Positions 1-8,580 are shown, counted from the stretch's first letter. The stretch: DNA of 64,000 nucleotides from JAKALD01 sp963817785 (GCA_963817785.1 CAWFPL010000002.1:124001-188000), one strand, 5' to 3'. Notes: generated by a model from the sequence alone, not told the origin. Program-made: numbers and translations.

Positions 1-209
1 GCGCGCACGCGGTCGACATGCTCACCGTCGGCCAGTACCTGCAGCCCTCGCCGGATCACCTGCCGGTCGAGCGCTACGTGCACCCGGACACCTTCGCGCT
101 GCTGGAGCGCGAGGCGCAGGCGATGGGATTCAGGCACGCCGCGGTGGGCGCGCTGGTGCGCTCCTCATATCATGCCGACCGGCAGGCGCACGAGGCCGGC
201 GTGGCGTAG
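1..209 (+). CDS. lipA: Lipoyl synthase, C-terminal part (cut by window start)
   Basis: Only the last ~69 codons are inside the window; the reading frame is already open at the first bases. The protein end matches the C-terminus of LipA, the radical-SAM enzyme that inserts two sulfurs into octanoyl groups on lipoyl domains: it contains DMLTVGQYL, RYVHPDTF and the closing SSYHADRQAHEAG stretch that is characteristic of the family. The Fe-S cluster cysteines lie upstream of the window and cannot be checked. An internal ATG at 18 is not a start; the homology continues upstream of it (AHAVDM). The next gene begins 37 bases downstream on the same strand. Confidence 0.93.
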   Translation, partial: AHAVDMLTVGQYLQPSPDHLPVERYVHPDTFALLEREAQAMGFRHAAVGALVRSSYHADRQAHEAGVA

Positions 210-246
210 CGCACGATTTCTGATCGGGTTTAGGCATGGTGCGAAC

Positions 247-738
247 ATGGCGGTACTGATCGAGGCGATCTGCGTGGTGGTGCGACGCGATGCCATCGCC
301 GACAAGCTCGCGGGCGGATGGGACGGTTTTCTAGAGGCGGCCCCGCACGCGAGCCTGTGCGCGGACGCGGAGCTCGCCCGCGTGGGCTTCATGACGCCGA
401 GCGAGGCCGAGGTGTTCATCCGGCGACTGGAAGCCGGCGGCCTGCGGCTCGAAGATCGGGGCAAGGCCGTCGACATGGCGGTCGTCGACCAGATCGGCGG
501 GCTCACGCTGCCGTGCGATTGGGCCGAGTTCGGCCAGGTGAACACGGGCGGCGGCGAAGCCTGGGTCGGGGCCTGCCGCCGCCTCGGCAGTACTCAGGAC
601 GCAATCGTGACGCCCGAAGGATGGGCGTACCGCGGTTCGCTCAGCCAGCGAACCGGGGTGCTGAAGATGGCGCACGCGGAGGGGGATCACGCGACGGGGC
701 GCGCCGCTCCTGTCGAACGCAAGGAGGTCTTGAAATGA
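247..738 (+). CDS. Conserved hypothetical protein
   Basis: A 163-residue soluble protein with no signal peptide or membrane segment. It begins MAVLIEAICVVVRRDAI and contains a central stretch around residues 75-105 (KAVDMAVVDQIGG, TLPCDWAEFG) that I recognise as recurring in uncharacterised proteobacterial proteins, but no function is known to me. The ATG at 247 is preferred over the in-frame ATG at 172 because the 172 start would run into the lipA 3' end and adds a low-complexity arginine-rich leader. Its stop codon overlaps the start of the following DUF1161 gene, and it carries that gene's ribosome binding site in its last codons, so the two are probably translated together. Confidence 0.7.
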   Translation: MAVLIEAICVVVRRDAIADKLAGGWDGFLEAAPHASLCADAELARVGFMTPSEAEVFIRRLEAGGLRLEDRGKAVDMAVVDQIGGLTLPCDWAEFGQVNTGGGEAWVGACRRLGSTQDAIVTPEGWAYRGSLSQRTGVLKMAHAEGDHATGRAAPVERKEVLK

Positions 739-959
739 AGCGACTGGCAATTCTGCTGGCCCTCGCGCTCACCGCTTCGCCGGCGCTCGCGGCCAAGCTG
801 TCGTGCGAGCAGCTGAAGGCTCGGATCCAGGCCAAGATCGAGGCGAAGGGCGTAAAGAAGTTCAGCCTCGAGATCGTCCCGCAGGGCCAGGCCGCCGACG
901 GCAAGGTCGTCGGCACCTGCGACGGCGGCAAGAAAAAGATCGTCTATCGGCGGCAATGA
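735..959 (+). CDS. DUF1161 small secreted protein
   Basis: A 74-residue protein beginning MKRLAILLALALTASPALA, a clear Sec signal peptide with cleavage expected after the alanine near residue 19. The mature part (about 55 residues) has the DUF1161 pattern: SCEQLKARIQAKIEAKG, then VGTCDGGKKKIVY, with two cysteines that could form one disulfide in the periplasm. An ideal AAGGAGG ribosome binding site lies at 719-725, seven to ten bases before the ATG, and the ATG overlaps the upstream gene's TGA (ATGA). Function is unknown for the family. Confidence 0.82.
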   Translation: MKRLAILLALALTASPALAAKLSCEQLKARIQAKIEAKGVKKFSLEIVPQGQAADGKVVGTCDGGKKKIVYRRQ

Positions 960-1004
960 GGGCGCGCGCGGGCCGGCCGCTATTCGGCCCCGCCCGTGCG
1001 ACGC

Positions 1005-1040
1005 CGCGCTCCGTAGCCGTGCGGCCGGCTGCGGAGCGCG
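1005..1040. terminator. Long hairpin between convergent genes
   Basis: CGCGCTCCG (1005-1013) pairs with CGGAGCGCG (1032-1040), a T1014/G1031 wobble continues the stem, and AGCCG (1015-1019) pairs with CGGCT (1026-1030), giving about 15 base pairs around a 6-base loop. It sits between the end of the DUF1161 gene and the end of the opposing transporter remnant, so it can serve both strands. No T-run follows, so the termination role is inferred from position and stability. Confidence 0.5.
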
Positions 1041-1053
1041 GAGCACTGCGGGC

Positions 1054-1452
1054 TCAGTGCGCGATCTGCTCCAGCGCCAACTCGCGCGTGCGCGGGCCGT
1101 AGAAGCCGATCGACGCCATCACCACCAGCATCGCCACCCCGATGAAGGCCGCCACCCCCGGCACCCCGGCGACATTCAGGATGTAGCCGATGGCGAGGCC
1201 GGCGAAGGTGGCGAACACGAACGTGCCGAAGCCGGCGACCGCGATCACGTGCAGCGAGGCCAGCGGGCCGAGCGACTGCGGCGTGAACAGGCCGGACTTG
1301 ATCATGCCCGGCGCGACGTAGGCGGTGAAGAACAGATCGTAGAACTCGAAAAAGCCGCCGAGCGAGATCAGCACCACTACTCGCCATACGAACCAGGATC
1401 GCGGCAGCCGATCAAGACGCGCCTGGATGGTCATGCTCGCCGTACTGGACAT
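1054..1452 (-). pseudogene. MFS transporter remnant with in-frame internal deletion
   Basis: The 132-residue product joins the two ends of a sugar/metabolite MFS transporter. Residues 1-85 are the N-terminus (LISLGGFFEFYDLFFTAYVAPG, i.e. first membrane helix and the typical FEFYD motif, ending GFGTFVFATFAGL), and residues ~86-132 look like the last helix and tail (IGYILNVAGVPG, FIGVAMLVV, FYGPRTRELALEQIAH). A complete member would be about 430-460 residues, so roughly 300 codons of the middle are missing without a frameshift. The start retains a good GGAGGAGG ribosome binding site 7 bases upstream. It cannot form a 12-helix transporter. A role as a two/three-helix membrane peptide is conceivable but not supported. 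Confidence 0.75.
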
Positions 1453-1744
1453 TGGGTCACCTCCTCCTCTGGTGTTGCGTGTTGTCGTAGCGCGTTCGGT
1501 CCGCCGCGGGCACCGCCGGCGCGCTCCTCCTCGCGCCGCTCGGGCATCGCGGCGCAGGAGAATCTTAGTACGGGTGCGCGGCGGAGCCCACCACGCTGCG
1601 CGGGCAAGTCAGGTAGATGCAAGCATGCTCGAGCGGACGCTAGCGGAGCATGAAAGAGGCGGGGCCGCGCGGCACGGCCGTCAGGCGGGTGCGCGTAGCG
1701 CCTTGTCGGGCAGAGCGTGAAACGCCTTGGGGTCCGGCGCGCCG
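1453..1744. other. Gap without a recognisable gene
   Basis: About 290 bases between the transporter remnant, which is transcribed away to the left, and the first recognisable codons of the DUF4197 pseudogene. It should contain the promoter of the remnant gene and the lost 5' end of the DUF4197 gene, but neither a signal peptide nor a convincing start codon for the latter is visible. Short open frames here have no family resemblance. Confidence 0.5.
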
Positions 1745-2281
1745 GGACGGCTTCTTCGGCAACCCGCAGGTGAAGATCCCGCTGCCCGAATCGCTGCGTC
1801 GGGCCGAGGGGCTGATGCGCGCGATCGGCATGGGAAAGTACGCCGACGAGCTGGTGCTCACCATGAACCGCGCCGCCGAGGCGGCGGTGCCGGAAGCGTC
1901 AAAGCTGCCGCTGGACGCGGTGAAGAGGATGACGGTCAGGGACGCCAAGGCGATTCTCACGGGCGGCGACGACGCGGCGCCGCGGTACTCTTCCGGCGCA
2001 CCACCTCCGGTCAGCTGCACGACCGGTTCCTGCCGATCGTCAGGCAGGCGACCGCCCGGGTGCAGCTGGCCGAAAAGTACGACCAGTACGACCAGTACGC
2101 CGGCAAGGCGGCGCGCTTCGGTCTGCTCAGTAAGCAGGACGCGGACCTCAACGAGTACGTGACCCGCAAAGCGCCCGACGGCCTGGTCCTGACCATGGCC
2201 GACGAGGAAAAAAAGCTCCGCCAGGACCCGCTCGGCGCGGGGTCCAGCATCATCCGGAATGTGTTCGGCGCGCTGCGTTGA
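1745..2281 (+). pseudogene. DUF4197 gene, 5'-truncated and frameshifted
   Basis: The translated remnant follows the intact DUF4197 protein encoded at 51529-52209: DGFFGNPQVKIPLPES, ADELVLTMNRAAEAAVP, KRMTVRDAKAILTGG, then after a frame change RRTTSGQLHDRFLPIV, RFGLLSKQDADLNEYVT and EEKKLRQDPLGAGSSII. The signal peptide and first ~55 residues of the family are absent. The frame changes at about 1989-1990, where a two-base TC duplication turns the expected RYFRRTT into RYSSG. A tandem 9-base repeat coding DQYDQY near 2079-2096 is also absent from the paralogue. Its 3' end overlaps the convergent MFS gene by 32 bases. Confidence 0.82.
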
Positions 2282-3503
2282 GCTCGCTGGCGTTCCCCGA
2301 CAGGGCCCCGACCGTCCAGAACAGCGCGATTCCCGCGGCCGCCCCCAGGATCGCGAGCAGGAACCCGGCGAGGTACCCGCCGGTCAGGTCGTGCAGCCTG
2401 CCCGAGGCCCAGGAGCCCACCGCCCCGCCCAGTCCCATGCCGAGCATGATCGTGCCGTACACGGTGCCGAGTCCGGCACCCGAAAACAGGCGCGCGGCGA
2501 GTACCGCGACCAGCGGACCGCGCGAGCCCTGCATGGTGCCGAACAGCAGGACGAAGGCGACGAGCAGGGCGTAGGCGGGCACGTGCTGCAGCAGCGCGAG
2601 CGCCAGGATCCCGGCGATGGTGCAGGAATACGACAAGGTGGCGATGCGCCGCTCGCCGTAGCGCTCGGCGAGCACTCCCGAGCCGAGCATGCCGAATACC
2701 GAGAGCATGCCGACCAGGCCGTAGACCGACGCGGCCTTGAGTGGCGCGAAGCCGATCTCGATGAGATAAGCCACCGCCTGCACGCCGATGGTGTACGTGC
2801 TCAGCGAGGTCACGAACATGACCCCGAACAGCGCCCAGAAGGCGGAGCTGCGTACGGCGTGCGCGAGCGGCGCGGTGACGCCGCGCGCAGCCTGACGCAT
2901 GCGCTCGCCGGCGTAGTCGGGATGCCCGGCCGCGATCCGGCGCCACGGCAACACCAGCAGCAGCGGCAGCAAGGCGAGGAGCGCGCCGCCCTGCGCATGA
3001 TAGGCACCGCGCCAGCCGAAGCGCTCGATCAGCCACTGCGTCAGCGGCGCGAGGATCAGAAGGCCGGTGCCGAGTGCGGCGTACAGCACGCCCACGGCGG
3101 ACGCAAGGCGCGTCCCGAACCATCGGCTGGCGAGCGCCGAAGCGGGCACCATGCCGATCAAGGCGGCGCCGGCGCCGCCGCAGGCACCGACCAGGACGTA
3201 GAGCTGCCACAGCGCGCCGAGGCTGCCGGCAAGCAGGTAGGCGGTGCCGAACAGTGCCAGTCCGCCGAGGTACACCGCGCGCGGCCCGAGGCGGTCGAAC
3301 GCAATGCCGGCAACCGGCGCCGCCAGACCCGTCACCAGCATGTAGGTCGAATACACGCCGGTGAGCGCCGCGCGGTCGCCGCCGAACTCGCGCGCCAGCG
3401 GCAGCAGGAACACCGCGAACGAGTCGCTCACCCCGCGCGCCAGCAGGTTCATGACGGTGCACAGCGCGAGCACACCGAGCGCCATGCGGCGCGCTTCGCT
3501 CAT
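2250..3503 (-). CDS. MFS transporter
   Basis: A 417-residue inner-membrane protein with about twelve hydrophobic helices, of the monocarboxylate/oxalate-formate type arrangement (two six-helix halves with a cytoplasmic loop around residues 185-220 containing PWRRIAAGHPDYAGERMRQ). The motif DRLGPRAVYLGG after helix 2 is the usual MFS loop 2-3 motif, and AERYGERR repeats it in the second half. Substrate cannot be assigned. The ATG at 3503 is preferred because MSEARRMALGVLALCTVMNLL leads straight into helix 1. The last ~11 codons are antisense to the end of the DUF4197 pseudogene, so the C-terminal tail (about NAARRTHSG) may be a recent extension. polA lies 26 bases further right on the same strand and would be transcribed first. 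Confidence 0.85.
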   Translation of the reverse strand: MSEARRMALGVLALCTVMNLLARGVSDSFAVFLLPLAREFGGDRAALTGVYSTYMLVTGLAAPVAGIAFDRLGPRAVYLGGLALFGTAYLLAGSLGALWQLYVLVGACGGAGAALIGMVPASALASRWFGTRLASAVGVLYAALGTGLLILAPLTQWLIERFGWRGAYHAQGGALLALLPLLLVLPWRRIAAGHPDYAGERMRQAARGVTAPLAHAVRSSAFWALFGVMFVTSLSTYTIGVQAVAYLIEIGFAPLKAASVYGLVGMLSVFGMLGSGVLAERYGERRIATLSYSCTIAGILALALLQHVPAYALLVAFVLLFGTMQGSRGPLVAVLAARLFSGAGLGTVYGTIMLGMGLGGAVGSWASGRLHDLTGGYLAGFLLAILGAAAGIALFWTVGALSGNASELNAARRTHSG

Positions 3504-3529
3504 GCGCGACGCTGTCCCTCGCGCGCGCA

Positions 3530-6277
3530 CTAGTGCGCCTGATCCCAGTTGTCGCCGACCCCCACGTCCACGACCAGCGGCACCTCGAGCGCGGCGACGC
3601 CCTGCATCTTGTCGCGCACGTGGTGCTCGACCGCTTCGAGCTCGCGCTCGGGCACCTCGAGCACCAGCTCGTCGTGCACCTGCATGATCAGGCGCGTCTC
3701 GAGCCGCTCGCGTTCGAGCCAGTCCTGCACTGCCACCATCGCGAGCTTGATGAGGTCGGCGGCCGTTCCCTGCATCGGGGCGTTGATCGCCGCCCGCTCG
3801 GCGGCTTGGCGGCGCGCGGGCGATCCGCTCGCCAGCTCGGGCAGCCACAGTCGCCGGCCGAACACGGTCTCGACGTAGCCGGTGCGGCGCGCGCGCTCGC
3901 GCGTTTCGTCCATGTAGCGCTTCACGCCCGGATAGCGCGAGAAGTAGCTGTCGATGTAGGCCTGCGCGGTGGCGCGCTCGATGCCCAGGTTCTGCGCCAG
4001 GCCGAACGAGGACATGCCGTAGATCAGGCCGAAGTTGATGACCTTCGCGGTGCGCCGCTCGTCCGCGCTCACCTGCTCGAGCGGCAGGCCGAACACCTCC
4101 GCAGCGGTCGCGCGGTGCACGTCGTGGCCGTGCGCGAAGGCGTGGCGCAGGCCTTCGTCGCCCGACAGGTGCGCCATGATGCGCAGCTCGATCTGGGAAT
4201 AGTCCGCCGACACGATCTTGCCGCCCGGCGGCGCCACGAACGCCTCGCGGATGCGCCGCCCCTGCGGCGTGCGGATCGGGATGTTCTGCAGGTTGGGCTC
4301 GGTCGAGGCGAGGCGCCCGGTCACCGCGACCGCCTGCGAGTAGGTCGTGTGCACGCGCCCCGTCTCCGGATTCACCATGCGCGGCAGCTTGTCGGTGTAG
4401 GTGGACTTGAGTTTCGCCAGCGCGCGGAATTCGAGCAGGATCCTCGGCAGCGGGTAGTCGGCGGCCAATTCCGCGAGCACGTCCTCGTCGGTCGAAGGCG
4501 CGCCGCTCGGCGTCTTCTTTTTCACCGGCAGTCCCTGGCGCCCGAACAGGATCTCCTGGATCTGCTTGGGCGAGTTGAGATTGAACGGCTGGCCGGCGAC
4601 CGCATAGGCCTGCTGCTCCAGCAGCAGCAGCTCCTTGCCGAGTTCGTGGCTTTGCTGCTCGAGCTTCGCGGCATCGAGCAGCACGCCGTTGCGCTCCATC
4701 GTCAGCAGCACCGGCAGCACCGGCAGCTCGATGCTTTCGTAGACGAACTTCAGCTTCTCGTCGGCGGCGAGCTTGGGGTACAGCGCGTCGTGCACCGCGA
4801 GCGTGCAGTCGGCATCCTCGGCCGCGTAGGCGCTCGCGCGCGCCACGTCGACGCCCGAGAACGGGATGCGCGCCGCGCCCTTGCCGGTCACGTCGTCGTA
4901 GCTGATGGTCTGCCAGCCCAGGTGGCGCTGCGCGAGCGAGTCGAGGTCGTGGCGCTCGTGCACCTCGTAGACGTAGGACTCGAGCAGCGTATCGTGCGCG
5001 ATGCCGGCGAGCCGCACGCCGTGGTTGAGCAGGATGTGGCAGTCGAACTTCAGGTTCTGGCCGACCTTGCGCCGGCGCGGATTCTGGAGCCAGGGCCCGA
5101 GCAGCTCGAGGGCGCGCCCGAGCGCGATCTGCCGCGGCGCGCCGGGATAGTCGTGCCCGAGCGGCAGATAGGCCGCGCGCTCGCCGAGCGCGAACGACAT
5201 GCCGACCAGGCGCGCGCTCATCGGTTCGAGCCCGGTGGTCTCGGTGTCGAATCCGACCAGCTGCGCGACGTCCAGCGCCTCGACGAGCGCGCCGAGCGAC
5301 GCCTCGTCCAGTATGGTCACGTACTGGCGCCGCTCGACGCGCGCGGCGGTGACAGTGGGCGGCGCCGCCGCGGCCGACGGCCGCGCTTGGCCGCGCCGGC
5401 TGTCCTCGGGTAGGCCGCCCTCCAGCTCGCGCAGCCACGACTTGAAGCCGAAGCGCTCGAACAGGGCGCGCAGCCGCTCGGCGTCGGGCGTGCTCGCGGC
5501 GAGCTCGGCCAGGCTCACCGGCAGCGCGACGTCGCGGCGCACGGTGAGCAGGCGCCGGCCGGTCGGCAGCCAGCCGAGCGCCTTGCGCAGGTTCTCGCCG
5601 ACCGCGCCACCGATCTCGCCCGCGCGCGCCATCACCTCCTCGAGCGAGCCGTACTGCGCGATCCACTTCGCGGCGGTCTTCGGACCGACCTTCTCGACGC
5701 CGGGCACGTTGTCCACCGGATCGCCGACCAGCGCCAGGTAGTCGACGATCCTGTCCGGCGGCACGCCGAACTTCTGCCGCACGGCCGCCACGTCGAGCGT
5801 CTCGTTCGACATCGTGTTCACCAGCGTGACGTGCTCATCGACGAGCTGGGCGAGGTCCTTGTCGCCGGTCGAGATGACGCAGCGCCAGCCCTGCGCCTCG
5901 GCCTGCGCGGCAAGCGTCGCGATCACGTCGTCGGCCTCCACCCCCTCGATCGTGAGCACCGGCCACCCGGCCGCGGCGGTCGCTTCCTTGAGCGGCTCGA
6001 TCTGCGCCGCGAGGTCCTCGGGCATCGGCGGGCGGTGCGCCTTGTACTCGGGGTACTCCGCGTCGCGGAAGGTCTTGCCCTTGGCGTCGAACACGCAGGC
6101 GCGCGCCTGCGCCGCGTAGTCGCCGGCCAGGCGCCGCAGCATGCTCATGACGCCGTAGATCGCGCCGGTCGGCTCGCCGCGCGGGCTTTTCAGCTCGGGC
6201 AGGGCGTGGAACGCCCGGTACAGATAGGACGAGCCGTCGACGAGCAACAGCGTTTTTTCGGGATCCGTCGCGGGCAC
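3530..6277 (-). CDS. polA: DNA polymerase I
   Basis: A 915-residue enzyme (E. coli Pol I has 928) with all three domains. Residues 1-~290 are the 5'-3' nuclease (LLLVDGSSYLYRAFHAL, VISTGDKDLAQLV, YLALVGDPVDNVPGVEKVGPKTA). The 3'-5' exonuclease keeps its acidic residues (GFDTETTGLEP, GQNLKFDCHILL, EDADCTLAVHD), so proofreading should be active. The polymerase domain has DYSQIELRIMAHL (motif A), RRTAKVINFGLIYGMS (O-helix) and MQVHDELVLEVPE (motif C). The likely start is GTG at 6277, giving VPATDPEKTLLLVDG; no in-frame ATG lies close to the nuclease start. It repairs and replaces RNA primers and fills excision gaps in the cytoplasm. The gene order polA / DUF2782 / thrB is typical of Betaproteobacteria. 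Confidence 0.96.
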   Translation of the reverse strand: MPATDPEKTLLLVDGSSYLYRAFHALPELKSPRGEPTGAIYGVMSMLRRLAGDYAAQARACVFDAKGKTFRDAEYPEYKAHRPPMPEDLAAQIEPLKEATAAAGWPVLTIEGVEADDVIATLAAQAEAQGWRCVISTGDKDLAQLVDEHVTLVNTMSNETLDVAAVRQKFGVPPDRIVDYLALVGDPVDNVPGVEKVGPKTAAKWIAQYGSLEEVMARAGEIGGAVGENLRKALGWLPTGRRLLTVRRDVALPVSLAELAASTPDAERLRALFERFGFKSWLRELEGGLPEDSRRGQARPSAAAAPPTVTAARVERRQYVTILDEASLGALVEALDVAQLVGFDTETTGLEPMSARLVGMSFALGERAAYLPLGHDYPGAPRQIALGRALELLGPWLQNPRRRKVGQNLKFDCHILLNHGVRLAGIAHDTLLESYVYEVHERHDLDSLAQRHLGWQTISYDDVTGKGAARIPFSGVDVARASAYAAEDADCTLAVHDALYPKLAADEKLKFVYESIELPVLPVLLTMERNGVLLDAAKLEQQSHELGKELLLLEQQAYAVAGQPFNLNSPKQIQEILFGRQGLPVKKKTPSGAPSTDEDVLAELAADYPLPRILLEFRALAKLKSTYTDKLPRMVNPETGRVHTTYSQAVAVTGRLASTEPNLQNIPIRTPQGRRIREAFVAPPGGKIVSADYSQIELRIMAHLSGDEGLRHAFAHGHDVHRATAAEVFGLPLEQVSADERRTAKVINFGLIYGMSSFGLAQNLGIERATAQAYIDSYFSRYPGVKRYMDETRERARRTGYVETVFGRRLWLPELASGSPARRQAAERAAINAPMQGTAADLIKLAMVAVQDWLERERLETRLIMQVHDELVLEVPERELEAVEHHVRDKMQGVAALEVPLVVDVGVGDNWDQAH

Positions 6278-6413
6278 GATGAGAAACGGGATGCCGCCTT
6301 GCCGTGTGTACGCTCGGAATTGCTCCGCGCAAGGCGCGGTGGCTGCCCGGGCATTATGGCAGAGTTCACCGCGCCCGCCGGGCGCCGCGCGCGGGTCTCC
6401 GGGCGCGCTCTGG

Positions 6414-6419
6414 TAGAAT
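6414..6419 (+). promoter_or_regulatory. Putative -10 element (TAGAAT) of DUF2782-thrB operon
   Basis: TGGTAGAATGG lies 21 bases upstream of the DUF2782 ATG. The same (C/G)TAGAAT(C/G) motif occurs before three other plus-strand genes in this window (8603, 21090, 43203), which supports it as the local sigma-70 -10 box. No good -35 is visible here. Confidence 0.4.
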
Positions 6420-6439
6420 GGCACCTCACTGCCGCCAGC

Positions 6440-6775
6440 ATGCGCCGCCTTCTCGCCCTCGCCCTCGCTGCCGCCGCGTCCGGCGCGCTTGCCCAGACGC
6501 CGCCGCCCAAGCTCGAGCCGCTGCCGCAGGCTCCGCCTCCGCCGCCGGGGGTGGAAGACCTCACGCCATCGGAGCCGAGCGTCACGATCCAGCAGCATCC
6601 GGGCCAGCAGGTCGAGGAGATTCGCCAGGCGGGGCGCGTGGTGGCGCTCAAGGTGACGCCGAAGAACGGGCCGCCGTATTACCTGATCGACACCACGGGC
6701 AACGGCAATTGGGTGCGGCGCAACTCGCTGGATGGCATCAGCGTGCCGCAGTGGCCGATCAAGACCTGGCAGTGA
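6440..6775 (+). CDS. DUF2782 periplasmic protein
   Basis: A 111-residue protein starting MRRLLALALAAAASGALAQ, a signal peptide cut near residue 19. A proline-rich linker (residues 20-42) is followed by the DUF2782 domain: PSVTIQQHPGQQVEEIRQ, KVTPKNGPPYYLID and NWVRRNSLDGISVPQWPI. The family is small, found mainly in Betaproteobacteria and Gammaproteobacteria, and usually encoded between polA and thrB exactly as here; its function is not established. An upstream in-frame extension overlaps polA on the other strand and is ignored because the signal peptide begins at this ATG. Confidence 0.86.
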   Translation: MRRLLALALAAAASGALAQTPPPKLEPLPQAPPPPPGVEDLTPSEPSVTIQQHPGQQVEEIRQAGRVVALKVTPKNGPPYYLIDTTGNGNWVRRNSLDGISVPQWPIKTWQ

Positions 6776-6832
6776 AGCCGCGCCGCGCGCTGCGCGAGCG
6801 CTTTCCGAGAACCAGAGCCACGTTACCGGCCG

Positions 6833-7786
6833 ATGTCGGTCTTCACGCCCGTTTCCGAGGGGCAGCTCGCCGCCTGGCTGGCGAACTATTCGGTGGGCGA
6901 TTTGACTGCGCTCGAGCCGATCGCCGCGGGCATCGAGAACACCAACTATTTCGTCACCACCACTCAGGGGCGCTACGTCCTGACGCTGTTTGAGCGACTG
7001 CCCGCGAGCGAGCTGCCGTTCTACCTCAACCTGATGGCGCACCTCGCGCGCCACGGCGTCCCGAGCCCGGCGCCGATCGCCGACCTTTCGGACGGCTACC
7101 TGGCCCAGCTCAATGGCAGGCCCGCGGCGCTGGTCACCCGGCTGGACGGCCGCTCGGTCGAGCGGCCCGGCCCGGCCGAGTGCGCCGAGCTCGGCGCGCT
7201 GCTCGCCCGCATGCACCTCGCCGGGCGCTCGTACGCCGGCTATCTGGAAAATCCGCGCGGCTCGAAGTGGTGGCGCGCCGCGGCGCGCGCGGTGCGGCCG
7301 TTCCTCGACGCCGAGCGCCAGGCGCTGCTCGACGAGGAGCTGCGCTTCCAGTCGCTGTACCGCTTCCCGGACGTGCCGCGCGGTCCGATCCACGCCGACC
7401 TGTTCCGCGACAACGCGCTGTTCGAGAACGGCCGCATCTCGGGCGTGATCGACTTCTACTTCGCCGGCGTCGATTGCTGGCTGCTCGACTGCGCGGTCTG
7501 CGCCAACGACTGGTGCCTGGTCGACGCCGAGGCGGACCGGCGTCTCGAGCAGGGGAAGACGCTGGCGCTGCTGCGCGGCTACCACGCCGTGCGTGCGCTC
7601 ACGGCGCTGGAACGCGGCGCCTGGCCGGTGCTGCTGCGCGCCGCGGCGCTGCGTTTCTGGCTGTCGCGGTTGTACGACTACCATCTGCCGCGGGCCGGGG
7701 TCCTGGTGCACGCGCACGACCCGGAGCACTTCCGCGACATCCTCGCGCTGCGCGCCGGCGGCGCACCGGCGCCCTGGATCGACTGA
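6833..7786 (+). CDS. thrB: Homoserine kinase, type II (APH-like)
   Basis: A 317-residue enzyme that phosphorylates L-homoserine in threonine synthesis. It belongs to the aminoglycoside-phosphotransferase-like ThrB family rather than the GHMP kinases. Visible landmarks are AAGIENTNYFVTTTQGRYVLTLFE (nucleotide-binding lobe, residues 32-55), the catalytic loop IHADLFRDNALFENG (around residue 187) and GVIDFYFAGVD (metal-binding Asp). Length fits the family (about 315-330). The ATG at 6833 lies 57 bases after the DUF2782 gene, in the usual betaproteobacterial order, with a BPSS1780-type membrane protein gene following after 4 bases. Confidence 0.94.
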   Translation: MSVFTPVSEGQLAAWLANYSVGDLTALEPIAAGIENTNYFVTTTQGRYVLTLFERLPASELPFYLNLMAHLARHGVPSPAPIADLSDGYLAQLNGRPAALVTRLDGRSVERPGPAECAELGALLARMHLAGRSYAGYLENPRGSKWWRAAARAVRPFLDAERQALLDEELRFQSLYRFPDVPRGPIHADLFRDNALFENGRISGVIDFYFAGVDCWLLDCAVCANDWCLVDAEADRRLEQGKTLALLRGYHAVRALTALERGAWPVLLRAAALRFWLSRLYDYHLPRAGVLVHAHDPEHFRDILALRAGGAPAPWID

Positions 7787-7790
7787 AACC

Positions 7791-8561
7791 GTGCGCGCGC
7801 GCGTCGTAGCCGCCCTGCGCGGCGCCCGCTGGCTTGCCGAGGGCTGGCGCCTGTTCCGCGTCTCGCCGCCGATGTGGATCGCGCTGGTATTCGCCTACTG
7901 GCTGCTGATGAGCGCCGTGAGCATCGTGCCGCTGGTGGGCGTGGCGGCCGCGACGGTCCTGATTCCGGCGTTTTCGGTGGGCTTCATGTCCGCGAGCCGC
8001 AGCTGCGAGCACGGCCAGGCGCCGGGCCTCGCGCAGCTGTTCGCGGGCTTCCGCGAGAGCCTGGCGGCCGAGTTGCGGCTGGGCGGCGTCTACCTCGCCT
8101 GCCTGGCCGCGCTGCTCGCGGCGAGCGCGTTGGCCGACCACGGCGCGCTGGCGCGCTGGATGGTCGCCGGGCAGCGCCCGAGCGACCAAGTGCTGCAGTC
8201 GAACGAGTTCGCGCTGGCGCTGATGAGTGCGGCCGCGCTCTACCTGCCGGTAATGATGATGTTCTGGTTCGCCCCGGTGCTCGCGGCCTGGCATGGCCTG
8301 AGTGCGACCAAGGCGCTGTTCTTCAGTTTCTTCGCCACCCTGATCAACTGGCGCGCGTTCCTGGTCTACGCCGCGGTCGCCGCCCTGATCACCATGGTCA
8401 TTCCCTTTCTGCTGCTCGGGGTGACGAGCCTGGCGCTGGGCACGCAGCCGGTCCCGCTCGCGGCGCTGGTATTCCTGCTGCTCGTGGTCCTGCTCCCGAT
8501 CCTGCTCGCCAGCTTCTACGCCAGCTATCGCGACGTGTTTGCCCCGCCCGTGGAGCCTTGA
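7791..8561 (+). CDS. BPSS1780-family membrane protein
   Basis: A 256-residue inner-membrane protein with roughly six hydrophobic segments (for example ALVFAYWLLMSAVSIVPLVG, YLPVMMMFWFAPVLAAW, LVFLLLVVLLPILLASFYASY). It matches the BPSS1780 family, an uncharacterised group found downstream of thrB in Betaproteobacteria. Translation probably starts at the GTG at 7791, only four bases after the thrB stop; there is no Met until much further in. The RLFRVSPPMWIALV segment at residues 17-33 is the usual family opening. No substrate or enzymatic role can be proposed. Confidence 0.82.
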   Translation: MRARVVAALRGARWLAEGWRLFRVSPPMWIALVFAYWLLMSAVSIVPLVGVAAATVLIPAFSVGFMSASRSCEHGQAPGLAQLFAGFRESLAAELRLGGVYLACLAALLAASALADHGALARWMVAGQRPSDQVLQSNEFALALMSAAALYLPVMMMFWFAPVLAAWHGLSATKALFFSFFATLINWRAFLVYAAVAALITMVIPFLLLGVTSLALGTQPVPLAALVFLLLVVLLPILLASFYASYRDVFAPPVEP

Positions 8562-8580
8562 ACCCCTTCTGGGAGCCTGG

